From Lentisphaerota bacterium (GTDB lineage Bacteria; Verrucomicrobiota; Lentisphaeria; Victivallales; Victivallaceae): DNA of 64,000 nt. Location: assembly GCA_015061725.1 (NCBI GenBank), contig SUVX01000004.1, positions 47,582-111,581 on the forward strand, written 5' to 3'. Position 1 is the first letter of the stretch. Each line of letters begins with the position of its first letter. Positions 21,213 through 31,095 of this stretch are shown in pieces. The notes beneath the pieces were generated by a model, which saw nothing but the letters and a program-made list of their open reading frames with translations, ran no database searches and had not been told where the DNA came from. The position numbers and the translations under genes were made by a program.

Positions 21213-21345
21213 GCCGCTTTTTTTGAAAAAGGGATCCGCCTTCGCACAAGGCTACGGTGGACAGGGAGGAAACAAAAATATACCGAAGCCGACGTTTCGG
21301 CTTTTTTTCTCGTGAAAAAAAGTTTTTTCCCTTCCCCCCGACTCC
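21213..21345. repeat. Second, diverged copy of the interspersed repeat found inside the 703-1716 pseudopilin
   Basis: Shares ccgctttttttgaaa and ctttttttctcgtgaaaaaaagtttt with 856-938. Confidence 0.6.
21286..21309 (+). terminator. Terminator-like hairpin after symporter gene
   Basis: aagccga-cgtt-tcggctt followed by tttttt. Confidence 0.6.
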
Positions 21346-21358
21346 CATCTGCCCTTTA

Positions 21359-22096
21359 TCATGAACAGCGGGATTCTATGAAGGAGATGGCGGCGGGGAG
21401 TTCGTTGAAGTTGTAGATGATGTAGTCCGGTTCTATGCCGCGGGATTTATGGTCGCCCTGATTGGATTTGAAGAATATGGTTTTCATCCCCAGGCGTCCT
21501 GCGCCGTAAATATCGCGGTACATATCATTACCGACATAGATGGTTTCTCCGGGGCTGAGAGCATATTTTTCAAGAGCAGTTGTAAACATTCTTTCATCCG
21601 GTTTGCGGAAACCGTAATCGCCTGAAACGATGACTGTTTGAAAATATTTTTCAAGACCGGATGCGCACATTTCCGGTTTTGCCCACAAGGTTTGTCCATC
21701 TGAAACGGCAGCGAGGATATATTTGTTCACAAGCTGTTCCAAAACTTGCTGGACACCGGGATACAATTCCAGTTTATACCGGGTTGCCGCCCTGAATACT
21801 TTTGACGTGCAGGCGGCAAGACGCAGGCAGGCTTCTTTTGATATTTTTTCAGTGCTGTGCTGCATGATGATATATTCAAAAATTCTTTGAATATCAAATT
21901 CCGGAAACTCCTCATTGCTTGCGGCACGTTGGGCGCGGTTGAGTTCAAAATAAAGATTTCTGACTTTTTCAGGAGAAATGCTGATTTTGTGATAACTTAA
22001 AAAGTTTGCAGTCATTCTGAAAACATTGTCATCGTTTTCATTGGTCAGAATATCAATCAAAGTTCCGTTCAGGTCAAAAAAAATGGCTTTGATCAT
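21359..22096 (-). CDS. HAD-family hydrolase
   Basis: FFDLNGTLID; VSDGQTLWAKPEM; KPDERMF; YVGNDMYRDIYGAGRLGMKTIF. Confidence 0.85.
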   Translation of the reverse strand: MIKAIFFDLNGTLIDILTNENDDNVFRMTANFLSYHKISISPEKVRNLYFELNRAQRAASNEEFPEFDIQRIFEYIIMQHSTEKISKEACLRLAACTSKVFRAATRYKLELYPGVQQVLEQLVNKYILAAVSDGQTLWAKPEMCASGLEKYFQTVIVSGDYGFRKPDERMFTTALEKYALSPGETIYVGNDMYRDIYGAGRLGMKTIFFKSNQGDHKSRGIEPDYIIYNFNELPAAISFIESRCS

Positions 22097-22100
22097 AATG

Positions 22101-23093
22101 TCACCTCTTCAAAGATAGTTTAGCTTCTTCAATAAGCAGTCTGCGGTAAGCGCGGTCAAGATAACTGTTGCGTGAAATGCGGAGCAGATTGGTTCCGAAA
22201 TAAAACGGAACCCGTTTGCAGATTGAGTCAAAGGCACTTTCTCTGTCGGGGAAATGGCAGGCATATTCCCATAAAAAGTGTCCGATAAAGGGTTCTGCGG
22301 CGTATTTGTTGCCGGTGGTTCTGAGAAAATAATGTTGAAGTTCTGCGGCAATGCGTCCGACATCAAAGACCCTGTCTGTCCGGCGGGCGCGTTCAAGATC
22401 AAAGGAAATAACATGAAGTCCATCGCCGAAAAGAAAGTTTGAGGGCGTGGCGTCTCCGTGGGTCAAAACTTTCTGATCCTGCCAGACGGCGGGTTCGCTG
22501 ATCCAACTTTCTTTGAGGCGCATAAAATAGTTGTATTCTCCGGAATCCATCAGCTGCGAGGCGCCCAGCATGACTGCGTCAAAATAACTGCAGCTGTCAT
22601 AAAAATCCACACCTTCCGGACGGGCGGAGCGGTTGTGAACTGTTGCCAGAAAGTAGGCAAGTGCGGTCAACTTCTGATAGAGCAGCTCAGGATTCTTTTC
22701 TTCAAAAGACCGGGTGAGGATTTTATCAAGAGTTGTTCCCTGACAGAATTCAATGACAAGCAGACAGTTGAGTGTTTCATTTCTGCCGAGGGTTCTTGCA
22801 ACATAATGATAATTGCCCAGATATTGACGGAATTCGTTGATGTTGTTGTATTCTCTGTTCAGACGGCGGCGGGCGACTTCCCAATTATCCATTCTGTCGG
22901 AATAAAAGAATTTGCCGACGACTCTCTGCCCTGTGGCACGGTCCTCATAGATGTAAACGGCGTTGGAACCGTTGGTTTCAAAGACACGGATCCCGTCGCG
23001 GGCATCTGCGCCCACTTGAGGGAAAATTTCCCACCTGAGATATTCATACAGCGGATCTGCTGTTGAAACTTTGCCGATATAATTGCCGATCAT
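22101..23093 (-). CDS. Aminoglycoside phosphotransferase-like kinase
   Basis: LTHGDATPSNFLFGDGLHVISFDLERARRTDRVFDVGRIAAEL (Brenner HGDxxxxN and DFE-like motifs). Confidence 0.8.
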   Translation of the reverse strand: MIGNYIGKVSTADPLYEYLRWEIFPQVGADARDGIRVFETNGSNAVYIYEDRATGQRVVGKFFYSDRMDNWEVARRRLNREYNNINEFRQYLGNYHYVARTLGRNETLNCLLVIEFCQGTTLDKILTRSFEEKNPELLYQKLTALAYFLATVHNRSARPEGVDFYDSCSYFDAVMLGASQLMDSGEYNYFMRLKESWISEPAVWQDQKVLTHGDATPSNFLFGDGLHVISFDLERARRTDRVFDVGRIAAELQHYFLRTTGNKYAAEPFIGHFLWEYACHFPDRESAFDSICKRVPFYFGTNLLRISRNSYLDRAYRRLLIEEAKLSLKR

Positions 23094-23122
23094 AATAAAA
23101 TCTCAAACCAAATTGTGACGTT

Positions 23123-24436
23123 TTAATAACGTAATGCTCTGAAGTCATTGACTTTGTGCAGGGTTATTATATCGCCGTTATGGGCTGTTTTGGCATTTTC
23201 TGTTCCGGAGCGGCTGAGTATCAGCAAGTCGTTTCCTGAAATAATCATGGAGGCATAGTGTCTTGACTCTTTTGTGGTTTTGCCGATGGCAACAGTTCCG
23301 GCAAAGTTCCAGTCAAACATATTTTTTGAAAAATAAAGAACCAGACGGTTTCTTTCATTGTCAGGCAGGTTGTATCTGTCCGCCGGAAGCATATCCGGAC
23401 GGGTCATGCTGTCTGTTGCTTGCGATGATACCAGCCAATAGAGTTGAGATACATGATCGTAAAGAACGTCAAATTTCATGTGTCCGCCCGGAAAAGGAAT
23501 GTGAAACAGCATTGCCCCTGCCGGAGTACGGACAAAATCCAAAGTCAACTTATTTTCATTGATCACACATTTTGCCAATGCTGCAATATTTGTCAAGCCC
23601 GAATGTTGACGCATAAAAAGATAAAGGGTGTTTTTATCATAAAGATTGTGTTGCTTGTCATATATTTTAACCACATGAGATTCAAGGAAACAGGGGGCTC
23701 CGCAGTATTTTTTGTCTGCTTTGTCCGGCGTTTGAAAACCTGTTGTGTAAAAAGGAATTCCCGAGGTGGTTGGGGCGTTTGACGGATACAGCAGAACATT
23801 GGAAAAAGTCCAGTTTTTTTTGTCCGTCAAGTCAGTGCCGCGTTTCCCGCGCATAACGACAGGAGCCACATCCGGCCAATACGAGCCGACAGATTTTTCC
23901 ATGGTAAGATAAATGTAATCTTTTTCGTAATGCACTGCACAGGGAGCCTGATGCCAGAGGGCATTGTCATCAAGTTTTTTTACAGGACCCCAGGTTTCAC
24001 CGTTGTCACTGCTTGAACAAATGGTTATAGCTTTGTCATGTCCTATAAAATACACATTATTGCCGTCTCTGAAAAAACGCGCATGAAACATGGGCAAATC
24101 GCATATATGTTTCCATGATTTTCCTTTGTCATCAGAACAATATATTTTTGCCTGATTTTGAATATTCCATTGGCGCCAGCCGGTGGTTTGGGGTTCCGGG
24201 AGTTTTGATACGCCGCTTCCGCCAAGATCAAAGCCTGCCAGTAATCTGCCGTTGGGCAATTCAATCAAAGAGGGGCTGTAAACAAAAATATTTTCAGGTG
24301 ATGCGGGAACTTTATATATGATTCTTTCATCGGCAATTACAGTCCCTGCATTGAATGTTTGTTTTTTTTGTTTGGAACAAGAACAAAATATCAACAACAG
24401 GCAACCGCAAACAAGCAATCTGTAAATTTTCATCAA
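23123..24436 (-). CDS. Putative sialidase/BNR-repeat lipoprotein
   Basis: Lipobox LLIFCSCS; Asp-box repeats SDDKGKSWKHI and SSDNGETWGPV. Confidence 0.75.
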   Translation of the reverse strand: MMKIYRLLVCGCLLLIFCSCSKQKKQTFNAGTVIADERIIYKVPASPENIFVYSPSLIELPNGRLLAGFDLGGSGVSKLPEPQTTGWRQWNIQNQAKIYCSDDKGKSWKHICDLPMFHARFFRDGNNVYFIGHDKAITICSSSDNGETWGPVKKLDDNALWHQAPCAVHYEKDYIYLTMEKSVGSYWPDVAPVVMRGKRGTDLTDKKNWTFSNVLLYPSNAPTTSGIPFYTTGFQTPDKADKKYCGAPCFLESHVVKIYDKQHNLYDKNTLYLFMRQHSGLTNIAALAKCVINENKLTLDFVRTPAGAMLFHIPFPGGHMKFDVLYDHVSQLYWLVSSQATDSMTRPDMLPADRYNLPDNERNRLVLYFSKNMFDWNFAGTVAIGKTTKESRHYASMIISGNDLLILSRSGTENAKTAHNGDIITLHKVNDFRALRY

Positions 24437-24493
24437 AAATTTCTTTCGTGTCTGTTTGATTATTGTTATAAAAACACCTTTGAAAAATTTTTG

Positions 24494-26332
24494 TCAGAGT
24501 CCGGGAACGGGCAGCTGCTCAGCGGGGGGGACCCAGAACGCTTCATCTGCCAGTCCGGAGGGGAAAATACGAACATTGCGGTAACGCGAACTTAACGCAA
24601 CCAGAGAGTAGGGGCAGAACAGGAAGGTGTACGGTTGATCTTCATGCAGAATTTCAGAAATTCTGTGGGCAAGACGGATTCTTTCAGGCATGTCAAATGT
24701 TTCACGCATTTTTATAATGAGTTTATCCAGTTCTGCGTTGGCGTATCCGATATGGTTGCTGCCGCCGGAACTGCGCTGGCTTGAGTGCCAGATCTGATAC
24801 ATGTCCGGATCAAAATTGCTCATCCAGCCCAGACAGCAGGCGTCGTAATTGCGTTCCTCAAGACGGCGGATGTAGACCGACCACTCCACATTCTGAATTT
24901 TCATATCGATTCCGGCTTTTGCCAAAGATTCTTTTATCATCGGCATCATCTTCTGCTGAATGGAACTTGTGGCTATCTGGAGCATGGTGAAAGAGAACTT
25001 TTCTTTGTTTTTGTCAAGAATACCGTCACCGTCGGAGTCGCTCCAGCCGGCTTCGGCTAAAAGTTTGCGGGCAGCTACGGGAGAGTACGGCAGATTTTTG
25101 ATGTTTTTATTGTAGTAACTGCTGCCGGGAAAGAAAGGTCCGTTCACGTTTTCAGCCAGATCAAAGTAAATATCTTTGCGGATTTTTTCGCGGTCAATCA
25201 GCATCGTGAGGGCGCGGCGCACTCTTTTGTCGCGGAACAGCGGATTTTTCTGATTGTAACCGATGTAAGTGTAACTGGGGAGAAGATATTTCAAACGCCG
25301 GACGCTGCCGTTTTTGAACATCGGAACATCCGCGCGGCGCACCCATTGATCGGGAGTCAATCCCAGCTGGTCGATTTTTTTGCCGCCCAGAGCCTGAAAA
25401 CGGGTGTTGGGGTGCTTTATGACTTCAAAAACCAGATATTCCAGTGACGGCGCAATACCGTAAGCGTTGCCGAAGTAGTCCGGATTGCGTTCAAAGAGCA
25501 GGCGGCGGTCTTTTTCCCAGCGGACAAGGCGGTAAGGACCGCAGCCGACAATCATTTTGTTGCGGACGTGATCGTCATTGAATGCACTGCCGTCAAATTT
25601 TTCTCCCTCTTTCAAATAGAAGTGCCGGGGCAGGGGAGACAGTCCCAATGTGGACGACATTGAACCGAAGAAAGCCTTTTTCCAGGTGACGGTAAATTCA
25701 TAGGGAGAATGGATTTCAACCTTGTCCAAATCCTGATAATAAACCCGCAGCGGCGCACAGTTGACTTTCGGATTTTTAATGACATCAATGAAAAACTTGA
25801 AATCCTCAGCCGTAATTTCCCGGGGGGGAACTTCTCTGCCTGACACCGGGTCGGTGTAACGCTGCCACAAAGCACCGCGGCGGAGTTTGATACGGTATTT
25901 TTTGTGGTCTTTTGAAATGGTCCAGGACTCTGCCAGCATGGGGAGGAATTCTTCGGGTTTCTCCCAGTTGCGCGCGGCAAGAGAAACTGAACACAAACCA
26001 TACATCTGAGAGGCGGTCGCTTCATTGCAGACGATCGGGTTCAGATTGGGCGGTTCTGCTTCAATGGCACGGATCAGCCGTCCGCCGGAGACAGCATTTT
26101 TATCAAAGAACTGCAAATTGGCAATATTTGAAGAAAAATTTTTCTCCGCAGAAACTTTTTTCTTTTCAGGAGCTGTTTTTATGAATTCTCCCTTTTCAAT
26201 TTTTTCCAGCAGACGGACATTGACCCGGTGCAGACGGTCAAGTGCCGATATGCCGAGATATCCCAGAATGATGACCGATAGCGTCAATACCGTCAGAATA
26301 AACTTCAAATAAATACTGCCATTCATATTCAA
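24494..26332 (-). CDS. Extracellular solute-binding protein family 5 (peptide ABC transporter type), N-terminally TM-anchored
   Basis: AEPPNLNPIVCNEATA, LAESWTISKDHKKYRIKLRRGALW, RVRRALTMLIDREKI, DPDMYQIWHSSQ. Confidence 0.9.
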   Translation of the reverse strand: MNMNGSIYLKFILTVLTLSVIILGYLGISALDRLHRVNVRLLEKIEKGEFIKTAPEKKKVSAEKNFSSNIANLQFFDKNAVSGGRLIRAIEAEPPNLNPIVCNEATASQMYGLCSVSLAARNWEKPEEFLPMLAESWTISKDHKKYRIKLRRGALWQRYTDPVSGREVPPREITAEDFKFFIDVIKNPKVNCAPLRVYYQDLDKVEIHSPYEFTVTWKKAFFGSMSSTLGLSPLPRHFYLKEGEKFDGSAFNDDHVRNKMIVGCGPYRLVRWEKDRRLLFERNPDYFGNAYGIAPSLEYLVFEVIKHPNTRFQALGGKKIDQLGLTPDQWVRRADVPMFKNGSVRRLKYLLPSYTYIGYNQKNPLFRDKRVRRALTMLIDREKIRKDIYFDLAENVNGPFFPGSSYYNKNIKNLPYSPVAARKLLAEAGWSDSDGDGILDKNKEKFSFTMLQIATSSIQQKMMPMIKESLAKAGIDMKIQNVEWSVYIRRLEERNYDACCLGWMSNFDPDMYQIWHSSQRSSGGSNHIGYANAELDKLIIKMRETFDMPERIRLAHRISEILHEDQPYTFLFCPYSLVALSSRYRNVRIFPSGLADEAFWVPPAEQLPVPGL

Positions 26333-27537
26333 TTGCCCGGTTTTACATTTTTGGAAATAATTTTTCCGCTGTCAATGCTGATTTCATCGCGGATATAAGT
26401 CGGAATATCCAGATCTTTTCCCTGCCAGATGACTTTCAGTGTTGACTCCATGATACCCTTTGAAACCGGCACAAAAGGCAGTGCGGGCTGTTCCATTGCG
26501 TTACTGCTGAAAAGACTTTCAGTGACTTCCCTGGGTGAGACGCCGGAGTGTTTGTTTTCAGCCTGAGGTTTCAGGGGTTGTTTGTATTTGATTGCCAGGG
26601 CGGTAAATTGAATCATATCCTCCCATTCCGGAGAGGTTGCCGCCGAGGTGAGAATTTGGGTTTCCTGCCGGATGAAGTCAACGCTTTTTCCGAAAATCGT
26701 CTGCACGTCACCGATGCTCAGCGACGGACCGCCCAGAATGTTGAAAATAACAGCATCCGCCGTTTGAAGATTGGAACAGCCGCCCAGAAGCGGAGAACTG
26801 AGCATGTTTTCAATCGCCGTTTCAGGACGGAGCGTTCCGTTTTCACGCCGCACAACGCCCACGCCGACGGCACAGCGGCTTTTTTCCTGCATGAGCATGT
26901 TTGAAAAAGTGGTGAAATCCGCATTGAGCAGGTTTCCGGCGCACAGCTGAGCCGAAAGAGCAAGAGCAGTGCGGGCAATCTGTTCATCGGCAAGCTTGTA
27001 GGCTTCTGCAATCGGAGCTGTTGGGGAAAGAGATGAAAACAACAAATCATTGGGCAGGGCGATCACGGCATTGGCGACATCAAAGATCGTCTTTTCAAGC
27101 GCACTTGAAGCAATTTGTCTGCGCTGATCTCCTTCGTGTGAGAACGGCAGGGTCACCAGCGCAAGGGTCGGAATCTGCTTTTTTGCTCCGATACTTAAAA
27201 CTGTTGCGATTCCGCCGGAACCGGTTCCGCCGCCAAGTCCGCCGACGACCATGAGCATTTTTGTATTGCCCAACAGAGAATCAATACCGTTGCGGGCGTT
27301 GCCGATGGCGCTTCTGCCGTCAGAAACATTGCCGCCGCACCCTTTGCCGAGTCGCCAGTTTTCTCCGGCAAGCAGGGTGTTTTCAGGAGGAAGTCCTGAG
27401 TTTACCAGACTTTCGCGGTCAGTGTCAAGGGCGAGCAGGCGGAGACGTTCTGCTCCGGGAGTTTTGCTCAACGTATTCAGAAAACGGCAACCGGCTCCGC
27501 CGACACCCATAATTGTAAAATCAGAGGAGTTTATCAT
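26329..27537 (-). CDS. ftsZ: Divergent cell division GTPase FtsZ
   Basis: Tubulin signature GGLGGGTGSGG; TLPFSHEGDQRR; AYKLADEQIARTA; C-terminal DLDIPTYIRDE. Confidence 0.88.
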   Translation of the reverse strand: MINSSDFTIMGVGGAGCRFLNTLSKTPGAERLRLLALDTDRESLVNSGLPPENTLLAGENWRLGKGCGGNVSDGRSAIGNARNGIDSLLGNTKMLMVVGGLGGGTGSGGIATVLSIGAKKQIPTLALVTLPFSHEGDQRRQIASSALEKTIFDVANAVIALPNDLLFSSLSPTAPIAEAYKLADEQIARTALALSAQLCAGNLLNADFTTFSNMLMQEKSRCAVGVGVVRRENGTLRPETAIENMLSSPLLGGCSNLQTADAVIFNILGGPSLSIGDVQTIFGKSVDFIRQETQILTSAATSPEWEDMIQFTALAIKYKQPLKPQAENKHSGVSPREVTESLFSSNAMEQPALPFVPVSKGIMESTLKVIWQGKDLDIPTYIRDEISIDSGKIISKNVKPGN

Positions 27538-27538
27538 T

Positions 27539-28819
27539 TTAAAATTTCAGTGCCTTTCTGATACTTTTCATTGTTTTGAAACAGTCTTTCCAAACTTGAT
27601 TGAGACCGTCAAGAACGGCATCCGCCGCAGTGCGGTCCAGGGTGCTTTCTCTGTAAAATTCAGCAGCGATTTTGAGTCCGCCCCAGACTGAAGAGAAGCG
27701 CGGATTTTCCAGTCCGAACTGGATTCCGCCGGTATTTGCAGGACGGCGGACACTGCATGTTAAATTGAAAACCTGCCGGAACAATTCCTCAGAACGGTAA
27801 AATAAGGCACCGCCGCCGGTTAAAACACCGCCGGCTTCCAGATTTCTGGGTGCATTGACTTTTTGCAGACTGTCGTCAATGTACTCAAAAATTTCGCGCA
27901 GACGGCAGTCAATGACTGTTTCAAAACTTGTTTTGGGAATTCTGCGGATATTTCCGCCCTGAACCTTTATTTCAATATCTTTGTTGTTGGCAAGTTTTTC
28001 GGCAAGGATACCTTCTGAGATAAGTTTCCGGCAGAGGTCTATTTTCAAATTCAATGCGATTGCCAGGTCGTTGGCGACATGTTCCATGCCCACCTGCAGA
28101 ACGCCGGAGGCCTGTATGCCGTTATCACACTCCAGCAGATATTCCGTTGTTCCGGCGCCGATATCGACCAGCAGTACGCCCTGTTTGCGTTCTTCATCAG
28201 TCAGCAGAGCCATATCGTCCGCCAGAGGAGAAAAGACCAGCTCCATCGGGATGTTTTCAAAACCTGAATCTGCCACCAGTTTGCAGAAAGCCTGGCAACG
28301 GTTTACGATGCCGCGTACAACATGAACATCTGTTGCCAGCATGGTTCCTCTCTGTCCCAGCGGGTCGGTGAATGTACCGTTGCCTCTGCCGGGCAGGGTG
28401 AAACGGGTGGGGGTTGAGTTGATGATATCTTCATTGCCTGAATCGTCTTTTGCAGAAAAAAGTGCGTTTTGAATTGCTTTTTCCAGTTCAAATTCAGTAA
28501 CGATCTGCTCTGCGTTTTCAATGTTGCATGAGCCTGAATACAAGCGGGACGTTATGCCGCACCCGGTAACAAGAATCGTCACCTGACGGCAGTTGTTCAA
28601 TTCTCCGCCGCAGGATTTATCTGCAAGATCAAGTGCGGATTTGAGCAGTTCTTTTATTCCTTCATCGCGGATTTCACCCTTGACAACCGTTCCCTGAGAA
28701 GGAACGACACCTTTACCGATGACTTCAAGACGGCCGTCGGACAGGATTTCGCCCACCAGAACGCAGATTTTTGACGTGCCGATTTCTATTGAACAGACAG
28801 TATTCCGTTTATTGAACAT
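27539..28819 (-). CDS. ftsA: Cell division protein FtsA
   Basis: CSIEIGTSKICVLVGE, VLLVDIGAGTTEYLL, GGVLTGGGALFYRSEELFRQVFN; immediately upstream of ftsZ. Confidence 0.92.
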   Translation of the reverse strand: MFNKRNTVCSIEIGTSKICVLVGEILSDGRLEVIGKGVVPSQGTVVKGEIRDEGIKELLKSALDLADKSCGGELNNCRQVTILVTGCGITSRLYSGSCNIENAEQIVTEFELEKAIQNALFSAKDDSGNEDIINSTPTRFTLPGRGNGTFTDPLGQRGTMLATDVHVVRGIVNRCQAFCKLVADSGFENIPMELVFSPLADDMALLTDEERKQGVLLVDIGAGTTEYLLECDNGIQASGVLQVGMEHVANDLAIALNLKIDLCRKLISEGILAEKLANNKDIEIKVQGGNIRRIPKTSFETVIDCRLREIFEYIDDSLQKVNAPRNLEAGGVLTGGGALFYRSEELFRQVFNLTCSVRRPANTGGIQFGLENPRFSSVWGGLKIAAEFYRESTLDRTAADAVLDGLNQVWKDCFKTMKSIRKALKF

Positions 28820-28838
28820 TGAAAAATATCCTCTTTTT

Positions 28839-29825
28839 TCAATTTTGTGCTGATTCGTTCAAGTAATTGAGTGCTGCTGCGATTCCGGCGTAGGAACTGA
28901 TATCACGGCGGAGAGCACTGCTGACAATCTGACAGGACTCCATCGGTTCTTTCCAGCAGAAACGCGGCAGATATTTCTTGATGGGGTCGGTATAAAGATC
29001 TCCGACTGCCCAGGCAAGAGTTCCCAGAATGAGTTTTTCGGGATTCAAAGAGTTGATCAAAATTCCCATTGCCTGAGCGTTGCGCAGAGCGATTTCATCC
29101 CAGAGTGCGACGGCGTAGGGATCATTGGCACGGACAGCTTTTTCAAGAACAATCATATCCACTTTCTCAGGATCATTTCCGGCAAGCTGCATAATCATGC
29201 TTTCGGGTTTGTCTGCAAGTTCTTCACGCATGCGCAGAGCGACAGCGCGTCCGCCGGAATAGGCTTCGTAACAGCCTTTCAGACCGCAGTTGCACTGTCT
29301 GCCGTCGATTTGAACGCAGATGTGTCCGATTTCTCCGGCGCTGAGGGCGGCTCCGCCCCGGACGAGTTTTCCGGAAGAAATGATACCGCCGCCGATACCG
29401 GTACTCATGGTAAGATACACAAAATTCTGACATCCTTTTCCGGCACCGAAGAACCATTCGGCAAGAGCGCCGCAGTTTGCATCATTTTCAAAAGTTCCGT
29501 CAATGCCCAGGGCATTGGTGAGATATTCCAGAATCGGCACGTTACGCCACAACGGATTGTTGGGGGGCTCAAGCATGATGCCGCGTTTGGCATCTGCGGG
29601 GAAGGGGGCAGAAATACCGAAGGCAGATACATCACTCATCTGCAAAGCGTTTGCCTGTACCATGCGGCGGGCTTCTGTTGCAATATGCGGCAGGACATCT
29701 TCAGGTTTGGTATTGACATTGGGCATCCGGTATTCACCGAGGATTTTGCCTGATTCTGTTCCCAATCCGATACCGAGTTTGGTGCCGCCTACGTCAAATC
29801 CGAGAAGTATCTTTTCCTTTTTCAT
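28839..29825 (-). CDS. ROK-family sugar kinase/regulator
   Basis: LGFDVGGTKLGIGL, ENDANCGALAEWFFGAGK, TMSTGIGGGIISSGKLVRG, GEIGHICVQIDGRQCNCGLKGCYEAYSGG. Confidence 0.93.
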   Translation of the reverse strand: MKKEKILLGFDVGGTKLGIGLGTESGKILGEYRMPNVNTKPEDVLPHIATEARRMVQANALQMSDVSAFGISAPFPADAKRGIMLEPPNNPLWRNVPILEYLTNALGIDGTFENDANCGALAEWFFGAGKGCQNFVYLTMSTGIGGGIISSGKLVRGGAALSAGEIGHICVQIDGRQCNCGLKGCYEAYSGGRAVALRMREELADKPESMIMQLAGNDPEKVDMIVLEKAVRANDPYAVALWDEIALRNAQAMGILINSLNPEKLILGTLAWAVGDLYTDPIKKYLPRFCWKEPMESCQIVSSALRRDISSYAGIAAALNYLNESAQN

Positions 29826-29930
29826 TTTTTTTCGCCTCTTTCAGAATTATGTCACTTGTAGAATATAATACAGGAATTATATTTTATAAAGTGACAAATC
29901 AATATTTTTTTCAAATAGGAGAAAATTTTT

Positions 29931-30677
29931 ATGAATATGACCCTTTTCGCGGCGACTCCGGGTGTTTATTACGCCTTTCAGAACAGTGATACGGTTGGTA
30001 AAGCGATCGTGCTGATACTTATCCTCGGCTCCATACTTGCATGGTCACTTATGATTGAAAAATTTCTGCATCTGCGTCAGGCGAAACGTCTGAGTGCGCG
30101 TTTTCTTGAAGTGTTCAAGGTCAGAGATAAAAATCTGGTATCTCCGGGACTTATCCGCGAGGGCATGAACAATGCCGGACCTCTGGCAATTATTTATTCA
30201 GCCGGTGTTGTCAAACTTCAGGATTTCTATCAGAGTGGAAACGGCGGTATGTACGGCGACAGAATGTCCGTTTCTCCCTGTAAACTTTCAGAAGCTCAGC
30301 TCAATGCGATAGAAGCGGTGCTGGAGCGCGAAGTTTCGGCGCAGATTCATGAATTGGAATCCAACGTCGGTGTGGTTGCAACGCTGGTAAGTTTGAGTCC
30401 CTTCTGCGGATTGTTCGGAACCGTCTGGGGTGTTATGATGGCGTTTGCCGGAATTGCCATTGCGGGAAAACCTGATTTTACGGCACTTGCTCCCGGTGTT
30501 GCGGGCGCACTTCTGACCACCGTCGCCGGACTGGTTGTAGCTATTCCCTCTCTGGTCGGATACAATTTTATGAATTATTCAATTCGCGCATTGACTGTTG
30601 CCATGGATAACTTCACCGAAGAATTCATGGTCCGTGTCAAACTTGAGCAGGTTGCTCTGGATAAAGAAATGGAGTGA
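29931..30677 (+). CDS. MotA/TolQ/ExbB proton channel family protein
   Basis: Multi-TM; NVGVVATLVSLSPFCGLFGTVWGVMMAFAGIA...ALLTTVAGLVVAIPSLVGYN. Confidence 0.92.
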   Translation: MNMTLFAATPGVYYAFQNSDTVGKAIVLILILGSILAWSLMIEKFLHLRQAKRLSARFLEVFKVRDKNLVSPGLIREGMNNAGPLAIIYSAGVVKLQDFYQSGNGGMYGDRMSVSPCKLSEAQLNAIEAVLEREVSAQIHELESNVGVVATLVSLSPFCGLFGTVWGVMMAFAGIAIAGKPDFTALAPGVAGALLTTVAGLVVAIPSLVGYNFMNYSIRALTVAMDNFTEEFMVRVKLEQVALDKEME

Positions 30678-30681
30678 ACTT

Positions 30682-31095
30682 ATGGCGCGCAAAAGACGCA
30701 GACGTTACGAAATGAAAACAATGGATCAGATTGACATGACGCCATTGCTTGACCTGACCTTTCTGCTGCTGATCGTTTTTATGATCAGTATGCCGCTTAT
30801 GGAGTACGGTACCAAAATCGAACCGCCCGCAATGAACAGCGATGAACTGCCGCTTGACAATGTCAAAAGCGTGAGCATTACCGAATCGGGAACGATTATG
30901 TTCGGAAATCAGGCGGTGACAAAGGAGGAACTTGTTGAAAAACTCAAAGTTCTCAAATCGACCGATCCCAAGATGAATCTTCTGCTGCGGGCGGATGGTT
31001 CCAGGAAATATAATGATGTCATAAATTTGATGGCATTGATCCGTTCAGCGGGATTTGCGGATGTCACCCTTGTCACTCAGGCGGAGGATAAATGA
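30682..31095 (+). CDS. ExbD/TolR family protein
   Basis: MKTMDQIDMTPLLDLTFLLLIVFMI; start at ATG 30682 after ExbB-like stop. Confidence 0.92.
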   Translation: MARKRRRRYEMKTMDQIDMTPLLDLTFLLLIVFMISMPLMEYGTKIEPPAMNSDELPLDNVKSVSITESGTIMFGNQAVTKEELVEKLKVLKSTDPKMNLLLRADGSRKYNDVINLMALIRSAGFADVTLVTQAEDK

